From Pseudomonas iridis (GTDB lineage: Bacteria; Pseudomonadota; Gammaproteobacteria; Pseudomonadales; Pseudomonadaceae): a DNA stretch of 64,000 nt. The stretch covers positions 1-64,000 of the forward strand of contig NZ_JACXXO010000010.1 of NCBI RefSeq assembly GCF_017980685.1, written 5' to 3'. The notes beneath the pieces were generated by a model. It was not told the origin of the DNA and searched no databases. It saw nothing but the letters and a program-made list of their open reading frames with translations. This document shows, piece after piece, positions 48,865 through 57,678 of this stretch. Each line of letters opens with the position of its first letter. Positions within the stretch are counted from its first letter, which is position 1. Position numbers and translations under genes: made by a program.

Positions 48865-49884
48865 ATGCTGGTGATGCGCCCCGCGCAAATGGCTGATCTG
48901 GGCGAGGTACAGCGTCTGGCTGCGGACAGCCCGATTGGTGTCACTTCCTTGCCGGATGACGTGGAACGTCTGAGCGACAAGATCGCGGCGAGCGAAGCCT
49001 CGTTCTCTGCCGAAGTGAGCTTCAACGGTGAAGAGAGTTACTTCTTCGTTCTCGAAGACACCGCCACCGGCAAACTGGTCGGCTGCTCGGCCATCGTTGC
49101 TTCGGCCGGTTATTCGGAACCGTTCTACAGCTTTCGCAACGAAACCTTCGTCCACGCTTCCCGCGAGCTGAAGATTCACAACAAGATCCACGTGCTCTCG
49201 CAGTGCCACGACCTGACCGGCAACAGCTTGCTGACCAGTTTTTACGTGCAGCGCGAGTTGGTGGGGTCGCCGTGGTCGGAGCTCAACTCCCGTGGTCGCT
49301 TGCTGTTCGTCGCCAGCCACCCGGAGCGTTTCGCCGATTCGGTGGTGACCGAGATCGTCGGTTACAGCGACGAGAATGGCGACTCGCCGTTCTGGGATGC
49401 CATCGGTCGCAACTTCTTCGACCTCAACTACGCTGCGGCTGAACGCCTGTGTGGCCTGAAAAGCCGTACGTTCCTCGCCGAACTGATGCCGCATTACCCG
49501 ATCTACGTGCCGCTGCTGCCGGATTCCGCCCAAGAGGCGATGGGCCAGGTGCACCCGCGTGCGCAGATCACCTTCGACATCCTGATGCGCGAAGGCTTCG
49601 AGACCGATCACTACATCGACATCTTCGACGGTGGCCCGACCCTGCATGCGCGCGTTTCGGGGATCCGTTCGATCGCCCAGAGCCGCGTCGTGCCGGTAAA
49701 GATCGGCGAGCCGGTCAAAGGTGCCGGGCGTCAGTATCTGGTGGCCAACGCGCAATTGCAGGATTACCGCGCCGTGTTGCTCGAGCTGGATTACGCGCCG
49801 GGCAAACCGGTGACTCTGGATCTGGAAGCGGCCGAAGCCCTGGGCGTCGGTGAAGGTGCCAGCGTGCGCCTGGTGGCGGTTTAA
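48865..49884 (+). CDS. aruF: Arginine/ornithine succinyltransferase, alpha subunit
   Basis: A 339-residue AstA-family subunit. N-terminal VMRPAQMADLGEVQRLAADSPIGVTSLP and the core VGSPWSELNSRGRLLFVASHPERF, SPFWDAIGRNFFDLNYA and QVHPRAQITFDILMREGF are all typical. With AruG it forms the heteromer that transfers succinyl from succinyl-CoA to the alpha-amino group of arginine or ornithine, the first step of the pathway. AAAGGAG precedes the ATG at 48865. Followed after 52 bases by aruG; the two are paralogues in tandem. Confidence 0.95.
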   Translation: MLVMRPAQMADLGEVQRLAADSPIGVTSLPDDVERLSDKIAASEASFSAEVSFNGEESYFFVLEDTATGKLVGCSAIVASAGYSEPFYSFRNETFVHASRELKIHNKIHVLSQCHDLTGNSLLTSFYVQRELVGSPWSELNSRGRLLFVASHPERFADSVVTEIVGYSDENGDSPFWDAIGRNFFDLNYAAAERLCGLKSRTFLAELMPHYPIYVPLLPDSAQEAMGQVHPRAQITFDILMREGFETDHYIDIFDGGPTLHARVSGIRSIAQSRVVPVKIGEPVKGAGRQYLVANAQLQDYRAVLLELDYAPGKPVTLDLEAAEALGVGEGASVRLVAV

Positions 49885-49936
49885 CGCCTTAGCGAGTTTT
49901 ACGGGTGGCCGCAGGCGGCCCGTTTGAGGAGATAGC

Positions 49937-50962
49937 ATGATTGTTCGTCCCGTACGCAGCAGCGATTTATCCGCGCTGATCGACCTGGCCCGCAGCACCG
50001 GCACCGGGCTGACCACGTTGCCGGCCAACGAAGAACGCCTGACCCACCGGGTTGGCTGGGCCGAGAAGACCTTTCGCGGCGAAGCCGGCCGTGGCGATGC
50101 GGACTACCTGTTCGTGCTCGAAGACGACGACGGTCGCGTGGTGGGGATTTCCGCCATTGCCGGCGCGGTCGGTCTGCGTGAGCCCTGGTACAACTTCCGT
50201 GTCGGCCTGACCGTCAGCGCTTCGCAAGAGCTGAACATCTACCGCGAGATTCCGACGCTGTTCCTGGCCAACGACCTGACCGGCAATTCCGAGCTGTGCT
50301 CGCTGTTCCTGCACGCCGATTACCGCAACGGCCTCAACGGTCGCATGTTGTCCAAGGCGCGGATGCTGTTCATCGCCGAGTTTCCGGAGCTGTTCGGTAA
50401 CAAGATCATTGCCGAGATGCGCGGCGTGTCCGATGAAGCTGGCCGTTCGCCGTTCTGGGAAAGCCTGGGGCGTCACTTCTTCAAGATGGAATTCAGCCAG
50501 GCCGATTACCTTACCGGTGTCGGCAACAAGGCATTCATTGCTGAACTGATGCCGAAATTCCCTCTGTACACCTGCTTCCTGTCGGAAGACGCGCGCAGTG
50601 TGATCGGCCAGGTTCACCCGGACACCGAACCGGCGCTGGCGATGCTCAAGAGCGAAGGCTTCAGCTATCAGGGTTACGTCGACATCTTCGATGCCGGCCC
50701 GGGGATTGAATGCGAGACCAGCAAGATCCGCGCGGTGCGTGACAGCGAAGCGTTGGTGCTGGCCATTGGTACCCCGGGCGATGACGCTACGCCGTTCATC
50801 ATCCATAACCGCAAACGCGAAGATTGCCGCATCACCGCCGCGCCGGCCCGTTTGGCTGCCGGCACGCTGGTGGTCGATTCGCAGACTGCCAAACGTCTTC
50901 AACTTAACGCAGGCGACCAGGTTCGCGCCGTGGCGTTGTCCGCTGCTCGGGAGTCGAAATAA
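49937..50962 (+). CDS. aruG: Arginine succinyltransferase, beta subunit
   Basis: A 341-residue AstA-family subunit, clearly paralogous to AruF: VRPVRSSDLSALIDLARSTGTGLTTLPANEERL, LFLHADYRNGLNGRMLSKARMLFIAEFPELF, SPFWESLGRHFFKMEFSQAD, QVHPDTEPALAMLKSEGF. Works with AruF on arginine, the entry step. Pseudomonas has two genes where enteric bacteria have one astA, consistent with this tandem duplication. GAGGAG precedes the ATG. The stop overlaps the aruD start by one base (TAATG), indicating translational coupling. Confidence 0.95.
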   Translation: MIVRPVRSSDLSALIDLARSTGTGLTTLPANEERLTHRVGWAEKTFRGEAGRGDADYLFVLEDDDGRVVGISAIAGAVGLREPWYNFRVGLTVSASQELNIYREIPTLFLANDLTGNSELCSLFLHADYRNGLNGRMLSKARMLFIAEFPELFGNKIIAEMRGVSDEAGRSPFWESLGRHFFKMEFSQADYLTGVGNKAFIAELMPKFPLYTCFLSEDARSVIGQVHPDTEPALAMLKSEGFSYQGYVDIFDAGPGIECETSKIRAVRDSEALVLAIGTPGDDATPFIIHNRKREDCRITAAPARLAAGTLVVDSQTAKRLQLNAGDQVRAVALSAARESK

Positions 50963-52428
50963 TGAATTCGCTATACATCGCAGGTGAGTGGCTGGCCGGC
51001 CAGGGCGAAGCTTTTCAATCGCTGAACCCGGTGACCCAGCAAGTGCTGTGGTCGGGGGAGGGCGCTACCGCCGCTCAGGTTGAGTCGGCGGTGCAGGCTG
51101 CGCGTCAGGCGTTTCCGGGTTGGGCACGTCGCACGCTGGAGGAGCGCATCAGCGTTCTTGAAGCCTTTGCCGCCGCGCTGAAAAACCACGCTGACGAACT
51201 GGCTCGCACCATCGGTGAAGAGACCGGCAAACCGTTGTGGGAAGCCACGACCGAAGTCACCAGCATGGTCAACAAGATCGCGATCTCGGTGCAGAGCTAC
51301 CGCGAACGCACAGGCGAGAAGAGCGGCCCATTGGGCGACGCCACCGCTGTATTGCGTCACAAGCCGCACGGCGTGGTAGCGGTGTTCGGCCCCTACAACT
51401 TCCCGGGTCACTTGCCGAACGGTCACATCGTGCCGGCGCTGCTGGCCGGTAATAGCGTGCTGTTCAAACCAAGCGAATTGACGCCGAAAGTCGCCGAGCT
51501 GACGGTCAAGTGCTGGATCGAGGCCGGCCTGCCCTCAGGCGTGTTGAACCTGCTGCAAGGCGCACGCGAAACCGGGATCGCGCTGGCCGCGAATGCCGGT
51601 ATCGACGGTCTGTTCTTCACCGGTTCGAGCCGCACCGGCAATCATCTGCATCAGCAATTTGCCGGTCGTCCGGACAAGATTCTGGCTCTGGAAATGGGTG
51701 GCAACAATCCGCTGGTGGTCGATCAGGTCGCGGATCTGGATGCGGCGGTTTACACGATCATTCAGTCGGCGTTCATTTCTGCCGGCCAGCGCTGCACCTG
51801 CGCCCGTCGTCTGCTGGTGCCGCAAGGCGCGTGGGGCGACAGCCTGCTCAAGCGTCTGGTTGAAGTGAGCGCAACCATTGAAGTCGGTGCGTTCGATCAG
51901 CAACCCGCGCCTTTCATGGGTTCGGTGATTTCCTTGGGCGCTGCGAAAGCGCTGATGGATGCTCAAGAACATTTGCTGGCCAACGGTGCCGTATCGCTGC
52001 TGCAAATGACTCAGCCGCAAGCGCAAGCCGCACTGCTGACGCCGGGCATTGTTGATGTGACCGCGGTTGCCGAGCGTCCGGACGAAGAACTGTTCGGCCC
52101 GTTGCTGCAAGTGATTCGTTACACCGATTTCGCAGCGGCAATCAGCGAAGCAAACGACACCGCTTATGGCTTGGCCGCCGGTTTGTTGTCGGATTCTGAA
52201 GATCGCTACCAGCAATTCTGGCTGGAAAGCCGCGCCGGTATCGTCAACTGGAACAAGCAACTGACGGGTGCTGCGAGCAGCGCACCGTTCGGCGGTGTGG
52301 GTGCCTCTGGCAACCATCGCGCCAGCGCCTACTACGCAGCGGATTATTGCGCGTACCCGGTGGCGTCGCTGGAAACGCCGAGCCTGGTGTTGCCTGCCAC
52401 CCTGACACCCGGCGTGAAGATGGTGTGA
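50962..52428 (+). CDS. aruD: Succinylglutamate-semialdehyde dehydrogenase
   Basis: A 488-residue aldehyde dehydrogenase. NAD site and fold motifs: FGPYNFPGHLPNGHIVPALLAGN, FTGSSRTGNHLHQQFAG, LEMGGNNPLVV with the general-base Glu (about residue 244), and the catalytic Cys in SAGQRCTCARRLLVP (about 278). It oxidises N-succinylglutamate 5-semialdehyde to N-succinylglutamate, step four of the pathway. Full length for AstD. Coupled to aruG by TAATG. A REP pair separates it from aruB. Confidence 0.95.
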   Translation: MNSLYIAGEWLAGQGEAFQSLNPVTQQVLWSGEGATAAQVESAVQAARQAFPGWARRTLEERISVLEAFAAALKNHADELARTIGEETGKPLWEATTEVTSMVNKIAISVQSYRERTGEKSGPLGDATAVLRHKPHGVVAVFGPYNFPGHLPNGHIVPALLAGNSVLFKPSELTPKVAELTVKCWIEAGLPSGVLNLLQGARETGIALAANAGIDGLFFTGSSRTGNHLHQQFAGRPDKILALEMGGNNPLVVDQVADLDAAVYTIIQSAFISAGQRCTCARRLLVPQGAWGDSLLKRLVEVSATIEVGAFDQQPAPFMGSVISLGAAKALMDAQEHLLANGAVSLLQMTQPQAQAALLTPGIVDVTAVAERPDEELFGPLLQVIRYTDFAAAISEANDTAYGLAAGLLSDSEDRYQQFWLESRAGIVNWNKQLTGAASSAPFGGVGASGNHRASAYYAADYCAYPVASLETPSLVLPATLTPGVKMV

Positions 52429-52433
52429 TGCCT

Positions 52434-52522
52434 ATCGCTGGCAAGCCAGCTCCCACAGGGATCGAGTCGTCCACAAAATCTGTGAACACCGCCAATCCTG
52501 TGGGAGCTGGCTTGCCAGCGAT
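52434..52522. repeat. REP pair (REPIN) between aruD and aruB
   Basis: TCGCTGGCAAGCCAGCTCCC at about 52435 and its inverse ending at about 52522. It splits the aru cluster physically and may modulate read-through or mRNA stability. Confidence 0.85.
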
Positions 52523-52594
52523 GGCCGCGACGCGGTCGCACTGAACAGTTAGTTACTGAAGCCTATAACAACAGATTCTCGTGGAGCCTCGCTG

Positions 52595-53941
52595 ATGAAA
52601 TCCTATGAAGTCAATTTTGACGGTCTAGTGGGGCCGACTCATAACTACGGCGGTCTGTCCTACGGCAACGTCGCGTCCCAGAGCAACAGCCAGCAATCCT
52701 CGAACCCGAAGGAAGCCGCGCTGCAAGGTCTGGCAAAAATGAAAGCGCTGATGGAAATGGGCTTTCAGCAAGGCGTACTTGCACCGCAGGAACGTCCGGA
52801 CGTGGCTGCACTGCGCCGTCTGGGTTTCAGTGGCACCGACGCTCAGGTGATCGAGCGTGCCGCCAAAGAAGCGATGCCGCTGCTGGTTGCCAGTTGCTCG
52901 GCATCGAGCATGTGGGTGGCCAACGCCGCCACCGTCAGCCCGAGCGCCGACACCGCTGACGGTCGTGTGCATTTCACCGCCGCCAACCTCAACTGCAAAT
53001 ATCACCGCAGCATCGAGCACCCGACCACCAGCCGCGTACTCGGCGCGATGTTCGCCAATCAGCAGCACTTCGCCCATCACGCGGCGCTGCCGGCAGTGGC
53101 GCAGTTCGGTGACGAAGGCGCAGCCAACCACACGCGTTTTTGCCGTGAATACGGTGAAGCCGGTGTCGAGTTTTTCGTGTTCGGTCGCAGTGCCTTCGAC
53201 AACCGCTACCCGGCGCCGCAGAAGTACCCGGCGCGCCAGACTCTGGAAGCCTCGCAAGCTGTTGCGCGTCTGCACGGACTGCGTGACGAAGGCGTGGTTT
53301 ACGCGCAGCAGAATCCTGGCGTGATCGATCAGGGCGTTTTCCATAACGACGTGATTGCGGTGGGCAACGGCGAAGCGCTGTTCTATCACGAGGACGCGTT
53401 CCTCGACACCGAGCAGATGCTGGCCGAGTTGCAAGGCAAGCTCGCCAGGGTCGGCGGCAATTTCCAGTCGATCTGTGTGCCGCGTTCGGCGGTCACCGTG
53501 GATGACGCGGTGCGTTCGTACCTGTTCAACAGTCAGCTGCTGTCGCGTCCTGATGGCTCGATGCTGTTGATCGTGCCGCAAGAGTGCCAGGCCAATGAGC
53601 GCGTGTGGAATTACCTGCAAGGCCTGACCAGCTCCGGCGGCCTGATCCGCGAAGTGAAGGTGTTCGACCTCAAGCAGAGCATGCAGAACGGCGGTGGCCC
53701 GGCGTGCCTGCGACTGCGCGTCGCGCTCAACGAAACCGAACTGGCGGCGGTCAACCCAGGGGTTATCATGACGGCCCCGTTGTACGGTTCGTTGACCGCA
53801 TGGGTTGAAAAGCACTACCGCGACCGCCTGAGCGAAACCGATCTGGCGGACCCGCAATTGCTGCTTGAATGCCGGACGGCACTGGATGAACTGACGCAAA
53901 TCCTTAAACTGGGCGCGGTTTATCCATTCCAGATCAATTGA
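52595..53941 (+). CDS. aruB: N-succinylarginine dihydrolase
   Basis: A 448-residue AstB enzyme of the guanidino-modifying superfamily (pentein fold). N-terminal YEVNFDGLVGPTHNYGGLSYGN, then the substrate region FTAANLNCKYHRSIEHPTT, and VFHNDVIAVGNGEALFYHEDAF with the catalytic His/Asp. The nucleophile Cys lies near the C-terminus in GGGPACLRLRVALNE (about residue 371). It hydrolyses N2-succinylarginine to succinylornithine, CO2 and two NH3, step two of the pathway. TGGAGCC precedes the ATG. Followed by a small ORF and aruE. Confidence 0.95.
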   Translation: MKSYEVNFDGLVGPTHNYGGLSYGNVASQSNSQQSSNPKEAALQGLAKMKALMEMGFQQGVLAPQERPDVAALRRLGFSGTDAQVIERAAKEAMPLLVASCSASSMWVANAATVSPSADTADGRVHFTAANLNCKYHRSIEHPTTSRVLGAMFANQQHFAHHAALPAVAQFGDEGAANHTRFCREYGEAGVEFFVFGRSAFDNRYPAPQKYPARQTLEASQAVARLHGLRDEGVVYAQQNPGVIDQGVFHNDVIAVGNGEALFYHEDAFLDTEQMLAELQGKLARVGGNFQSICVPRSAVTVDDAVRSYLFNSQLLSRPDGSMLLIVPQECQANERVWNYLQGLTSSGGLIREVKVFDLKQSMQNGGGPACLRLRVALNETELAAVNPGVIMTAPLYGSLTAWVEKHYRDRLSETDLADPQLLLECRTALDELTQILKLGAVYPFQIN

Positions 53942-53998
53942 TGGCCGGCGCGTCGCCTGAACGCGGCGCGCGGCTTGTCTCCCCAAGAGAGTAAAAAC

Positions 53999-54289
53999 AT
54001 GAGCGATTCCCTGCAGCTGATCCTTGAAGACACCGACGGCACGCAACTGGAAACTTCCTGCACCCGCGTCGCGGTCCTGTGGCAAGGCAAAGAGCTGTGG
54101 ATCCAGCAGGACGGCCGCGGCCAGCTGCTGATCGGCGTAGACGTCGAAGAAGGTGATGCCGAGTACGCCAACCTGCTGTTGCGCCCATTGGCGACTAATC
54201 TGGTAAGTCTGCAACTGGAAATGGAACCGGCCGAAGTCGGCGACGACGAAGATCACGTGCACGGCCCGGATTGCAACCACGACCACTAA
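53999..54289 (+). CDS. Small conserved protein of the aru cluster
   Basis: A 96-residue acidic protein with no membrane segment or signal peptide. It starts MSDSLQLILEDTDGTQLETSCTRVAVLWQG and ends in a metal-binding-like tail DDEDHVHGPDCNHDH rich in His, Asp and one Cys. I do not recognise its family. In P. aeruginosa a gene of this size sits at the same place between aruB and aruE, so it belongs to the locus. The His/Asp tail could bind a divalent metal for the zinc enzyme AruE; that is speculation. Start chosen at ATG 53999 (AGAG upstream); 12 bases separate it from aruE. Confidence 0.75.
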   Translation: MSDSLQLILEDTDGTQLETSCTRVAVLWQGKELWIQQDGRGQLLIGVDVEEGDAEYANLLLRPLATNLVSLQLEMEPAEVGDDEDHVHGPDCNHDH

Positions 54290-54301
54290 GGAAACCGCTC
54301 T

Positions 54302-55312
54302 ATGCTCGCTCTCGGCAAACTGCTTGAACTGACCCTCGCCGGCCGCGAACCGGCGGAGAAGACTCAACTGACTGTCGAAGGCGTGCGCATGCGCTGGTTG
54401 AGCGAGGGCGCGCTGGAAGTCCGGCCTCCCGAAGCTCGCGACAATGGCCTGGATCTGCTGCTCTCGGCAGGCATCCATGGCAACGAAACAGCGCCGATCG
54501 AGTTGCTTGATCGGCTGCTGCACGACATCGCTCGCGGCGATCTGAAGCCGCGCGCACGCATTCTGTTCCTGTTCGGCAACCCCGAGGCGATTCGCAAAGG
54601 CGAGCGCTTTGTCGAACAGGACGTCAATCGGTTGTTCAATGGCCGTCACGAGCAAAGCAGTGGCAGCGAAGCGCTGCGTGCCTGTGAGCTGGAACGGTTG
54701 GCGGCGGTTTTCTTCAGCCAGCCGGATCGCCAGCGTTTGCACTACGACCTGCACACAGCGATTCGTGGCTCGAAGATCGAGCAGTTCGCCTTGTATCCGT
54801 GGAAGGAAGGTCGCCAGCATTCACGCCTCGAGCTGGCGCGTCTGCGCGCCGCCGGCATGGAAGCAGTGTTACTGCAAAACAAGCCATCGATCGTGTTCAG
54901 CTCGTACACCTACGACAAGCTCGGTGCCGAATCTTTCACGCTGGAACTGGGCAAGGCGCGGCCGTTCGGTCAGAACGACGGGGTCAACGTGTCGTTACTG
55001 GAAACGCGTTTGAAGCAGATCATCGAAGGCAACGAACCGGAGCAGACCACGCAAGAACTGGACGGTTTGCAATTGTTTAGCGTGTCGCGGGAAATCATCA
55101 AGCACAGCGATGCGTTCCGCCTGAACCTGCCGGCGGACATTGAAAACTTTTCGGAGCTGGAAGTGGGTTATGTACTGGCCGAGGATCTGGCCAATACCCG
55201 CTGGATCATCGAAGAGCCTGGCGCGCGGATCATCTTCCCCAATCCCAAGGTCAAGAACGGCTTGCGCGCTGGCATCCTGATCGTCCCGGCCACTGACGAA
55301 AACCTCGCCTGA
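54302..55312 (+). CDS. aruE: Succinylglutamate desuccinylase
   Basis: A 336-residue zinc enzyme of the aspartoacylase/AstE family. Metal ligands in LLSAGIHGNETAPIEL (about residue 60) and HYDLHTAIRGSKIEQF (about 148), plus FGNPEAIRKGERFVEQDVNRLF (substrate Arg/Asn). The C-terminal beta domain ends GLRAGILIVPATDE. It hydrolyses N-succinylglutamate to succinate and glutamate, the last step of the pathway. Last gene of the cluster, 12 bases after the small acidic ORF; a REP pair follows. Confidence 0.95.
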   Translation: MLALGKLLELTLAGREPAEKTQLTVEGVRMRWLSEGALEVRPPEARDNGLDLLLSAGIHGNETAPIELLDRLLHDIARGDLKPRARILFLFGNPEAIRKGERFVEQDVNRLFNGRHEQSSGSEALRACELERLAAVFFSQPDRQRLHYDLHTAIRGSKIEQFALYPWKEGRQHSRLELARLRAAGMEAVLLQNKPSIVFSSYTYDKLGAESFTLELGKARPFGQNDGVNVSLLETRLKQIIEGNEPEQTTQELDGLQLFSVSREIIKHSDAFRLNLPADIENFSELEVGYVLAEDLANTRWIIEEPGARIIFPNPKVKNGLRAGILIVPATDENLA

Positions 55313-55330
55313 CCTGATCGCCATAAAACC

Positions 55331-55422
55331 CTGTGGGAGCGGGCTTGCCCGCGATGGCGTACGGTCAGTCGACATCTGAGGCGACTGATACACCGCTATC
55401 GCGGGCAAGCCCGCTCCCACAG
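55331..55422. repeat. REP pair, GCGGGCTTGCCCGCG type
   Basis: CTGTGGGAGCGGGCTTGCCC at 55331 onward is inverted as GGGCAAGCCCGCTCCCACAG ending about 55422. It lies between convergent aruE and ribH. Confidence 0.85.
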
Positions 55423-55465
55423 TGGATTGAGTGAAGCTCTAGACCTCACTCAACGCGGGATAAGC

Positions 55466-55975
55466 TCAGACCGCTAGAGCGCGCGGCTCGCTACGGCGCA
55501 GCGCGCGAACCTTTTGCAGCGTATCCGCACACGTCTTCGCCGCTTCCTGGCCCTTGTGCACAAAGTGCTCGAAGAAGAATTTCTGGTGTTCTTCGCCGGC
55601 ATGGAAGTGGTGCGGGGTGAGTGACACCGAGAACACCGGCACTTCGGTTTCCAGCTGAACCTGCATCAGGCCGCTGACGACCGACTGGGCGACGAACTCG
55701 TGACGATAGATCCCGCCGTCCACCACCAGGGCTGCCGCAACGATACCGGCATAGCGACCGGTTTTGGCCAGCAGCTTGGCGTGCAGGGGCATTTCAAAGG
55801 CACCACCGACTTCAAAGAAGTCGATGTCCGATTCCTGATACCCCTGGGCAAGCATTTCGGTGACAAAGCCTTTACGGCTCTGGTCAACGATTTCCTTGTG
55901 CCAGCAGGCCTGGATGAACGCTACGCGCTCGCCGTGAGGGTGTTTGCTTTTGCTGTCGATAGCGGTGGGTTGCAT
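55466..55975 (-). CDS. ribH: Lumazine synthase, type II (RibH2-like)
   Basis: A 169-residue 6,7-dimethyl-8-ribityllumazine synthase, the penultimate enzyme of riboflavin synthesis. It resembles the decameric type II enzymes of Brucella and Mesorhizobium more than the usual icosahedral ones: FIQACWHKEIVDQSRKGF, FEVGGAFEMPLHAKLLAKTGRYAGIV, VDGGIYRHEFVAQ and LTPHHFHAGEEH with the catalytic His. It is a lone gene, not in a ribDEAH operon, and has an FMN riboswitch about 105 bases upstream. AGGAG precedes the ATG. Likely a second, flavin-repressed lumazine synthase. Confidence 0.9.
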   Translation of the reverse strand: MQPTAIDSKSKHPHGERVAFIQACWHKEIVDQSRKGFVTEMLAQGYQESDIDFFEVGGAFEMPLHAKLLAKTGRYAGIVAAALVVDGGIYRHEFVAQSVVSGLMQVQLETEVPVFSVSLTPHHFHAGEEHQKFFFEHFVHKGQEAAKTCADTLQKVRALRRSEPRALAV

Positions 55976-56080
55976 GTTCTGACTCCTGTTTGTGTGAAAA
56001 ACAGGGCGTTATGAATCGAAAGGGATTCAAGGGTGCGCACGCTGGCACGAATGCACGCGGACGACCCTCTGGCGTTAATC

Positions 56081-56250
56081 CCGTTCTCTCTTCATCCGGA
56101 CTATGACCGTCGGCCCCGGGATCACACCGGGTCTGCTGACCTTGCCGTCGATCACCGGCCAAAACCGTGTTCGTCGCCAAGCGCTCGCGGGCTATGCGCA
56201 TTGCGCGCAATTACCGCCGGTGGGGAATTGCACCCCGCCCTGAGAACGTT
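56081..56250 (-). promoter_or_regulatory. FMN riboswitch (RFN element)
   Basis: On the minus strand the conserved RFN blocks appear in order. ACGTTCTCAGGGCGGGGTGC leads into AATTCCCCACCGGCGGTAA, GCCCGCGAGCGC follows, then GGTCAGCAGACCCGGTGTGA, CCGACGGTCATAGTC and GGATGAAGAGAGAACGGG. It precedes the lumazine synthase gene by about 105 bases. I see no intrinsic terminator in the expression platform, so control is perhaps at translation start; this part is uncertain. From 56404 to 56527 there is only leader sequence for ltaE. Confidence 0.93.
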
Positions 56251-56313
56251 TTTGCCGCCCCTTTTTGGGCGACGCGGCGTTTTTAACACATATTTTCCGG
56301 CCCTGCACAGAAC

Positions 56314-56403
56314 CTGTGGGAGCGAGCCTGCTCGCGAAAGCAGTGTGTCAGTCAGCAGATGTGTCCCTGACAGACCGCTTTCGCGAGCAGGCTCGCTCCC
56401 CAC
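56314..56403. repeat. REP pair, GCGAGCCTGCTCGCG type
   Basis: CCTGTGGGAGCGAGCCTGCT at 56314 onward is inverted, ending at about 56403, same class as 48725. It lies upstream of the riboswitch on the far side from ribH. Confidence 0.85.
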
Positions 56404-56527
56404 ATGGATGATGTGTTCTCAAGAAGTAACCTGACCTTTTCGCGCTCAAGGGTTGATTAATCGCCGCGATGACCGCAGTAATTCACCTTCGTAAAGGGAT
56501 TTCCCCTGCTGACTTGAGGCCAGGTTC

Positions 56528-57532
56528 ATGAGCGTTATCGATCTTCGCAGCGACACCGTCACCCAACCGACCCCCGCCATGCTCGACGCGATGACCGCGG
56601 CAGACACCGGTGACGACGTCTATGGCGAAGATCCGACGGTCAATCGTCTGGAAGCGGAACTGGCAAAACGGCTGGGTTTCGCTGCTGCGTTGTTTGTGCC
56701 GACGGGCACCATGAGCAACCTGCTGGGGTTGATGGCGCATTGCGAGCGCGGTGACGAATACATCGTCGGCCAACAGGCGCACACCTATAAGTACGAGGGC
56801 GGTGGTGCGGCAGTGCTCGGTTCGATTCAGCCGCAGCCGCTGGAAGTTCAGGCTGACGGTTCGCTGGATCTTGCGCAGGTCGCGGCGGCGATCAAGCCTG
56901 ATGACTTCCACTTCGCCCGGACCCGGCTGCTGGCGCTGGAAAACACCATGCAAGGTAAAGTGTTGCCGCTGGAGTATCTGGCCCGCGCGCGCAAATTCAC
57001 CCAGGACAACGGTCTGCAACTGCACCTGGACGGCGCGCGGCTGTATAACGCGGCGGTCAAATTGGGCGTTGATGCCCGGGAAATCACCCAGCACTTCGAT
57101 TCGGTGTCGGTGTGCCTGTCCAAAGGCCTGGGCGCGCCGGTTGGCTCGGTTTTATGTGGTTCGGTCGAGCTGATCGGCAAGGCTCGGCGCCTGCGCAAAA
57201 TGGTCGGCGGCGGCATGCGTCAGGCCGGATTGCTGGCGGCGGCGGGGCTGTATGCGCTGGATCACAACGTCGAGCGTCTGGCCGAGGATCACGCCAACGC
57301 GCAATTTCTCGCCGAAGGCTTGCGTGGTGCCGGTTTCAGCGTCGAGCAGGTGCAGACCAATATGGTTTATGTGCAGATGGGCGACAAAGCTGAAGCGTTC
57401 AAGGCATTTGCCGCCGAGCGCGGGATCAAATTGAGCGCCGCGGCACGTCTGCGCATGGTCACGCACATGGACGTCAATCACTCGCAAATCGAACGAGTGA
57501 TCGCGACATTCGTCGAGTTTTCACGCAAGTGA
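56528..57532 (+). CDS. ltaE: Low-specificity L-threonine aldolase
   Basis: A 334-residue PLP enzyme of fold type I. N-terminal VIDLRSDTVTQPTPAMLDAM, YGEDPTVNRLEAELAK, and FVPTGTMSNLLGLMAH are the family signatures. The PLP lysine lies in SVCLSKGLGAPVGSVLCG at about residue 200. It cleaves L-threonine and L-allo-threonine to glycine and acetaldehyde. Full length. Monocistronic, between the riboswitch region and alaS. Confidence 0.93.
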   Translation: MSVIDLRSDTVTQPTPAMLDAMTAADTGDDVYGEDPTVNRLEAELAKRLGFAAALFVPTGTMSNLLGLMAHCERGDEYIVGQQAHTYKYEGGGAAVLGSIQPQPLEVQADGSLDLAQVAAAIKPDDFHFARTRLLALENTMQGKVLPLEYLARARKFTQDNGLQLHLDGARLYNAAVKLGVDAREITQHFDSVSVCLSKGLGAPVGSVLCGSVELIGKARRLRKMVGGGMRQAGLLAAAGLYALDHNVERLAEDHANAQFLAEGLRGAGFSVEQVQTNMVYVQMGDKAEAFKAFAAERGIKLSAAARLRMVTHMDVNHSQIERVIATFVEFSRK

Positions 57533-57678
57533 CAGCGTTACCCGTCCAATTGACCGTTTCTATCGTATAAACACGCTGTACCCCGCGCGCAGGGCCGATA
57601 TAATGCGGCCCTTTGCCGTCGCTTCGTCTGTTGACGTTTCGAACAGGCCTTTGGCCGCAGCCTCCGTGGAAGAACCTA

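Noticed and set aside
52625..54820. 731-codon frame on the - strand
   Set aside because: Antisense to aruB and aruE; arises from high GC.
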